Assembly (NCBI GenBank): GCA_017538775.1
Contig: JAFYIF010000103.1
Span: 1 to 9,325, forward strand
Length of the DNA: 9,325 nucleotides
Direction: 5' to 3'
Origin: Oscillospiraceae bacterium
GTDB taxonomy: Bacteria; Bacillota; Clostridia; Oscillospirales; Oscillospiraceae
Position 1 is the stretch's first letter; each line of letters opens with the position of its first letter. The notes below the pieces were generated by a model. That model had not been told where the DNA came from. It made no database searches and was given only the letters and a program-made list of their open reading frames with translations. The position numbers were made by a program, and so were the translations under genes. Positions 7,215-9,325 of the stretch are shown here, one piece after another.

Positions 7215-8659
7215 GCGTCGGTCTCCTGAGCGCGCAGAGCGCCGATCTTCGACAGGATCTCCCGCTCGTTATAGAAGAGGAAGAGCACCGCGCCGATCAG
7301 GCAGGCGGCGGTGGCCACAATGGCCGCCGTGCGGTATGGCCCCTGGATCTGGAGCTGGAGCTCGTCGGTCAGCCGCTCCACCCCCGCGCCGTCCGTGTGC
7401 TCCTGGACGATGGCGACGGCTGCGGCGGTGATGGAGGTGTAGATCAGCATACTGAGGGCCTGGCCCAGCTTCATAGCGAAGGTGCGGGCGGCGAAGAACA
7501 TGCCGCTCCGGTCCTCCCCGGTCTCCAGGGTGTTCAGCTCGGACACGTCGGCCACGCAGGCCTGGGGCAGGATGCCCAGGATCGCCATGGGGATGCCCGC
7601 CGTCACCGCCACCAGGAAGCCCCAGCTCATCCCGGTCCCGGCCACGGAAGTCAGGAAGAAGACCGCGGCGTAGGCGAAAAAGCCCACCACGATGATCCGC
7701 TTCTTTCCCAGCTTCGGGGCCAGACGGTTCACCAGCGGATAGAGGCAGAGGGAGACCACGGTCATCACCACGGTGAGCAGGAAGGTGTTCTCCGCCGGTA
7801 TGCCCATCAGGCGGGTCTCAAAGTCCGCCAGCCCGGTCTGGAACAGGGTCACGGCGAAGAAATAGATCACGTCGGCGTAGACGAAGCGGCGGAACTGCCG
7901 GTTGCGGTAGGTCAGGACCAGGGAGCGGAAGACCGGGGACTGGACGGGCTTGCCCTCAATGTAGTCCCGCTCGCGGATGTACAGGGCGGGCACCAGCATG
8001 GCGACGGCGGCCAGGGCGCACATGAGGCCGATGGCGATGCGCAGGGCGTTTTCCTGGCTGCCCGCCATGCCCTCCAGCGCCCCGGCCAGGGAGGGCACCA
8101 GCGTAGCCAGGGAGAAGCCCGCGATGTAGGTGAAGGAGATGTAGGTGGAGACATTGATGCGGTGCTTCTGCGTGTCTCCCAGCTCGGCGATCAGGGCGTT
8201 GTAGGGGGTGCAGTAGATGGTCATCAGCAGATAGAACAGCATCAGCAGCGCGAACATGATGGCGTTGTTGGCCGCCAGGCTCGCCGTCTGGGGCAGCACA
8301 AACACGGCCACCGTGACCAGGGCGAAGGGGATCGCGGCGGCACGCAGGAAGGGGATGCGCCGCCCGCCCTTGAAAGCCGCTCGGTCGGACCAGCTGGCCA
8401 CCAGCGGGTCGGTGACGGCGTCGAAGAGGCGGCCCACCATGGTGATCAGGCCGAAGAGGGTGACGGAGGCCAGGATGGGGCTTTGGGTGATGAACTGCCC
8501 GAAGATGCCGTTGGTCTCCCCGGGGCTGTGGACGCCGGTGTACAGGTGGACCAGCCAGGTGGAGATGATGCCGGAGAGCAGGCTCCAGCCAAACTGCCCT
8601 ACCGCGAAGATCCAAAGCAGCTTGTTGGTGATGGGCTTTTTGGGGGTGAATGGTGCCAT
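7211..8659 (-). CDS. GPH-family (MelB-like) sugar:cation symporter
   Basis: Predicted inner-membrane transporter of the glycoside-pentoside-hexuronide:cation symporter family, with about 12 membrane helices over 482 residues. Family features visible are the helix II motif GRLFDAVTDP (76-85), with D80 and D84 at the spacing of the MelB cation-site Asp pair, followed by SDR (91-93). Also visible are YCTPYNALIAELGD (149-162), and a late segment with DRSGMFFAARTFAMKLG (383-399) where K397 seems to match the functional Lys of MelB. The position I align with a third MelB acidic residue appears to be C150. The ATG follows AGAGGAG by 9 nt. The gene overlaps the alpha-galactosidase by 4 bases, so the likely substrate is an alpha-galactoside such as melibiose or raffinose, by context only. 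Confidence 0.92.
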   Translation of the reverse strand: MAPFTPKKPITNKLLWIFAVGQFGWSLLSGIISTWLVHLYTGVHSPGETNGIFGQFITQSPILASVTLFGLITMVGRLFDAVTDPLVASWSDRAAFKGGRRIPFLRAAAIPFALVTVAVFVLPQTASLAANNAIMFALLMLFYLLMTIYCTPYNALIAELGDTQKHRINVSTYISFTYIAGFSLATLVPSLAGALEGMAGSQENALRIAIGLMCALAAVAMLVPALYIRERDYIEGKPVQSPVFRSLVLTYRNRQFRRFVYADVIYFFAVTLFQTGLADFETRLMGIPAENTFLLTVVMTVVSLCLYPLVNRLAPKLGKKRIIVVGFFAYAAVFFLTSVAGTGMSWGFLVAVTAGIPMAILGILPQACVADVSELNTLETGEDRSGMFFAARTFAMKLGQALSMLIYTSITAAAVAIVQEHTDGAGVERLTDELQLQIQGPYRTAAIVATAACLIGAVLFLFYNEREILSKIGALRAQETDA

Positions 8660-8694
8660 GACGAAATGCTCCTCTCTTTTTCCGCTTGTGTAAG

Positions 8695-8723
8695 CAGGCG
8701 GCGGGACAGTCTCCCGCCGCCTG
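8695..8723. repeat. Perfect 12-bp inverted repeat between the GT-B gene and the symporter gene
   Basis: CAGGCGGCGGGA (8695-8706) and TCCCGCCGCCTG (8712-8723) are exact inverse complements with a 5-nt loop. The stem starts 3 nt after the GT-B stop (8727-8729). On the transcribed - strand no T-run follows it; the T-rich side (GTTTTACCGTTCTTT) is on the + strand, where no gene ends. It may be an attenuating or mRNA-protecting hairpin inside the operon, or a + strand terminator. Confidence 0.7.
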
Positions 8724-8726
8724 GTT

Positions 8727-9325
8727 TTACCGTTCTTTCAGGCGCATCGCCAGTTCCACTGCGCGGTAGGCCCCGTCGTAGAGGCCCTGCTTGCGGTTTG
8801 CCTGGATGCAGTCGCACATCTCCTCCAGCAGCTCTGAGCTGTCCAGAAACAGGTCCAGCATCTGCAGGGTGTGGGGGATGTCCCGGCACTCGGTGGTGCC
8901 GTCGCCCACTTCCGCAGCGTGGATGGCGCCCCAGCGCTCGTGGCCGCCGATGCGCCGAAGGAAGAGCTTGGGCACCGGGTAAAAGGCCAGCTCACTGGGC
9001 TTGGTCACCAGCAGGTCACAGACCCGCAGCAGCAGATTTGTGGAGTAGACCGCCTGGAAAATGTCCGTGTGGCAGAAGACGTGGACGCCCCGAACTGTGC
9101 CATGCAGGGCGGTTTCGGCAAAGCGGCAGGTCTCCGCCCAGTCGTCGAAGTGGGTCTCGGCCACGCCCGCCAGCCCCGGCACGGCGGCGCAGAGCTTGTC
9201 CCAGACCGGCCGGTAGTCGCCCAGGTTCAGCAGCAGTGCCGCCTCCCCGCGCATGATCCGGGGGCGCAGGTGTCGCACGATGGCGGCAAAGGTCTCCTGC
9301 TGGGCCCCGGCCCCGCCGATGCTGA
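8727..9325 (-). CDS. C-terminal part of a GT-B (MurG-like) glycosyltransferase-like protein, cut by the window edge
   Basis: An open frame runs from the window edge (about 199 codons) to a TAA. An internal GTG at 9278 is not a likely start, because coding-like sequence continues upstream (SIGGAGAQQETFAAIVRHL). The GGAGAQ..TF segment at the edge and the stretch NLLLRVCDLLVTKPSELAFYP (about residues 96-116 of the visible part) resemble the nucleotide-sugar side of GT-B enzymes such as MurG, where a conserved Glu-Leu lies in a loop after a beta strand. It continues with GGHERWGAIHAAEVGDGTTEC and a helical C-terminus. No membrane segment or signal is seen in this part. It is 5' of the symporter on the same strand with a 67-base gap, so it may belong to the same transcript. 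The exact family and sugar are not recognised. The GT-B call is a resemblance, not a firm match. Confidence 0.5.
   Translation of the reverse strand, partial: SIGGAGAQQETFAAIVRHLRPRIMRGEAALLLNLGDYRPVWDKLCAAVPGLAGVAETHFDDWAETCRFAETALHGTVRGVHVFCHTDIFQAVYSTNLLLRVCDLLVTKPSELAFYPVPKLFLRRIGGHERWGAIHAAEVGDGTTECRDIPHTLQMLDLFLDSSELLEEMCDCIQANRKQGLYDGAYRAVELAMRLKER

Noticed and set aside
4761..7229. Very long + strand open frame opposite the alpha-galactosidase
   Set aside because: It is a shadow. Its translation is rich in Gly, Ala, Val, Gln and His with no family motif, while the - strand frame has every GH36 motif. Open antisense frames are common at this G+C content.
7100..9256. Long + strand open frame across the symporter and GT-B genes
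   Set aside because: It spans two clear - strand genes and their gap, has a low-complexity Gly/His/Asp/Gln composition, and shows no motif.

Overview
The window is GC-rich and looks like a chromosomal segment of a high-GC Firmicute, most likely a gut Clostridia of the Oscillospiraceae/Flavonifractor type. This is an inference from three things: strong AGAGGAG-type ribosome binding sites, a tandem NYFKLRDL stalk module common in that group, and a galactoside-use gene set typical of gut Clostridia. Nothing in the window is a phage, IS, CRISPR or RNA gene. It is well-packed ordinary coding DNA with seven genes, one of them cut by the window edge.

Left end (1-1262): galactokinase galK on the + strand, starting at a GTG behind a good ribosome binding site, followed by a perfect 13-bp hairpin flanked by T-rich sequence on both strands. 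The hairpin sits between convergent genes and probably terminates both.

Middle (1263-4838), all on the - strand and read from right to left: a strong sigma-A-type promoter (TTGTTT-17-TATACT) drives a REC / degenerate GGDEF / EAL response regulator (predicted c-di-GMP phosphodiesterase). A stand-alone Hpt phosphotransfer protein follows 2 nt after it. After a 214-base gap with a G+C-rich hairpin comes a secreted SGNH/GDSL hydrolase carrying two stalk-type (copper amine oxidase N-like) repeats.

Right (4839-9325), also on the - strand: a 3' fragment of a GT-B (MurG-like) protein, a GPH-family sugar:cation symporter, and a cytosolic GH36 alpha-galactosidase. The symporter and alpha-galactosidase overlap by 4 bases (ATGA) and are surely co-transcribed. 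Together with galK they form a path in which alpha-galactosides (melibiose/raffinose type) are imported, galactose is released in the cytosol, and it is phosphorylated to Gal-1-P. The galT/galE steps are not in the window.

I see no wholly new system. The points most worth a second look are the REC-GGDEF*-EAL/Hpt pair inserted between the galactoside genes and galK, the stalk-SGNH fusion beside it, the unusual GT-B fragment upstream of the transporter, the Cys replacement at a likely cation-site position of the symporter, and the two unexplained hairpins at 8695-8723 and 2508-2534.
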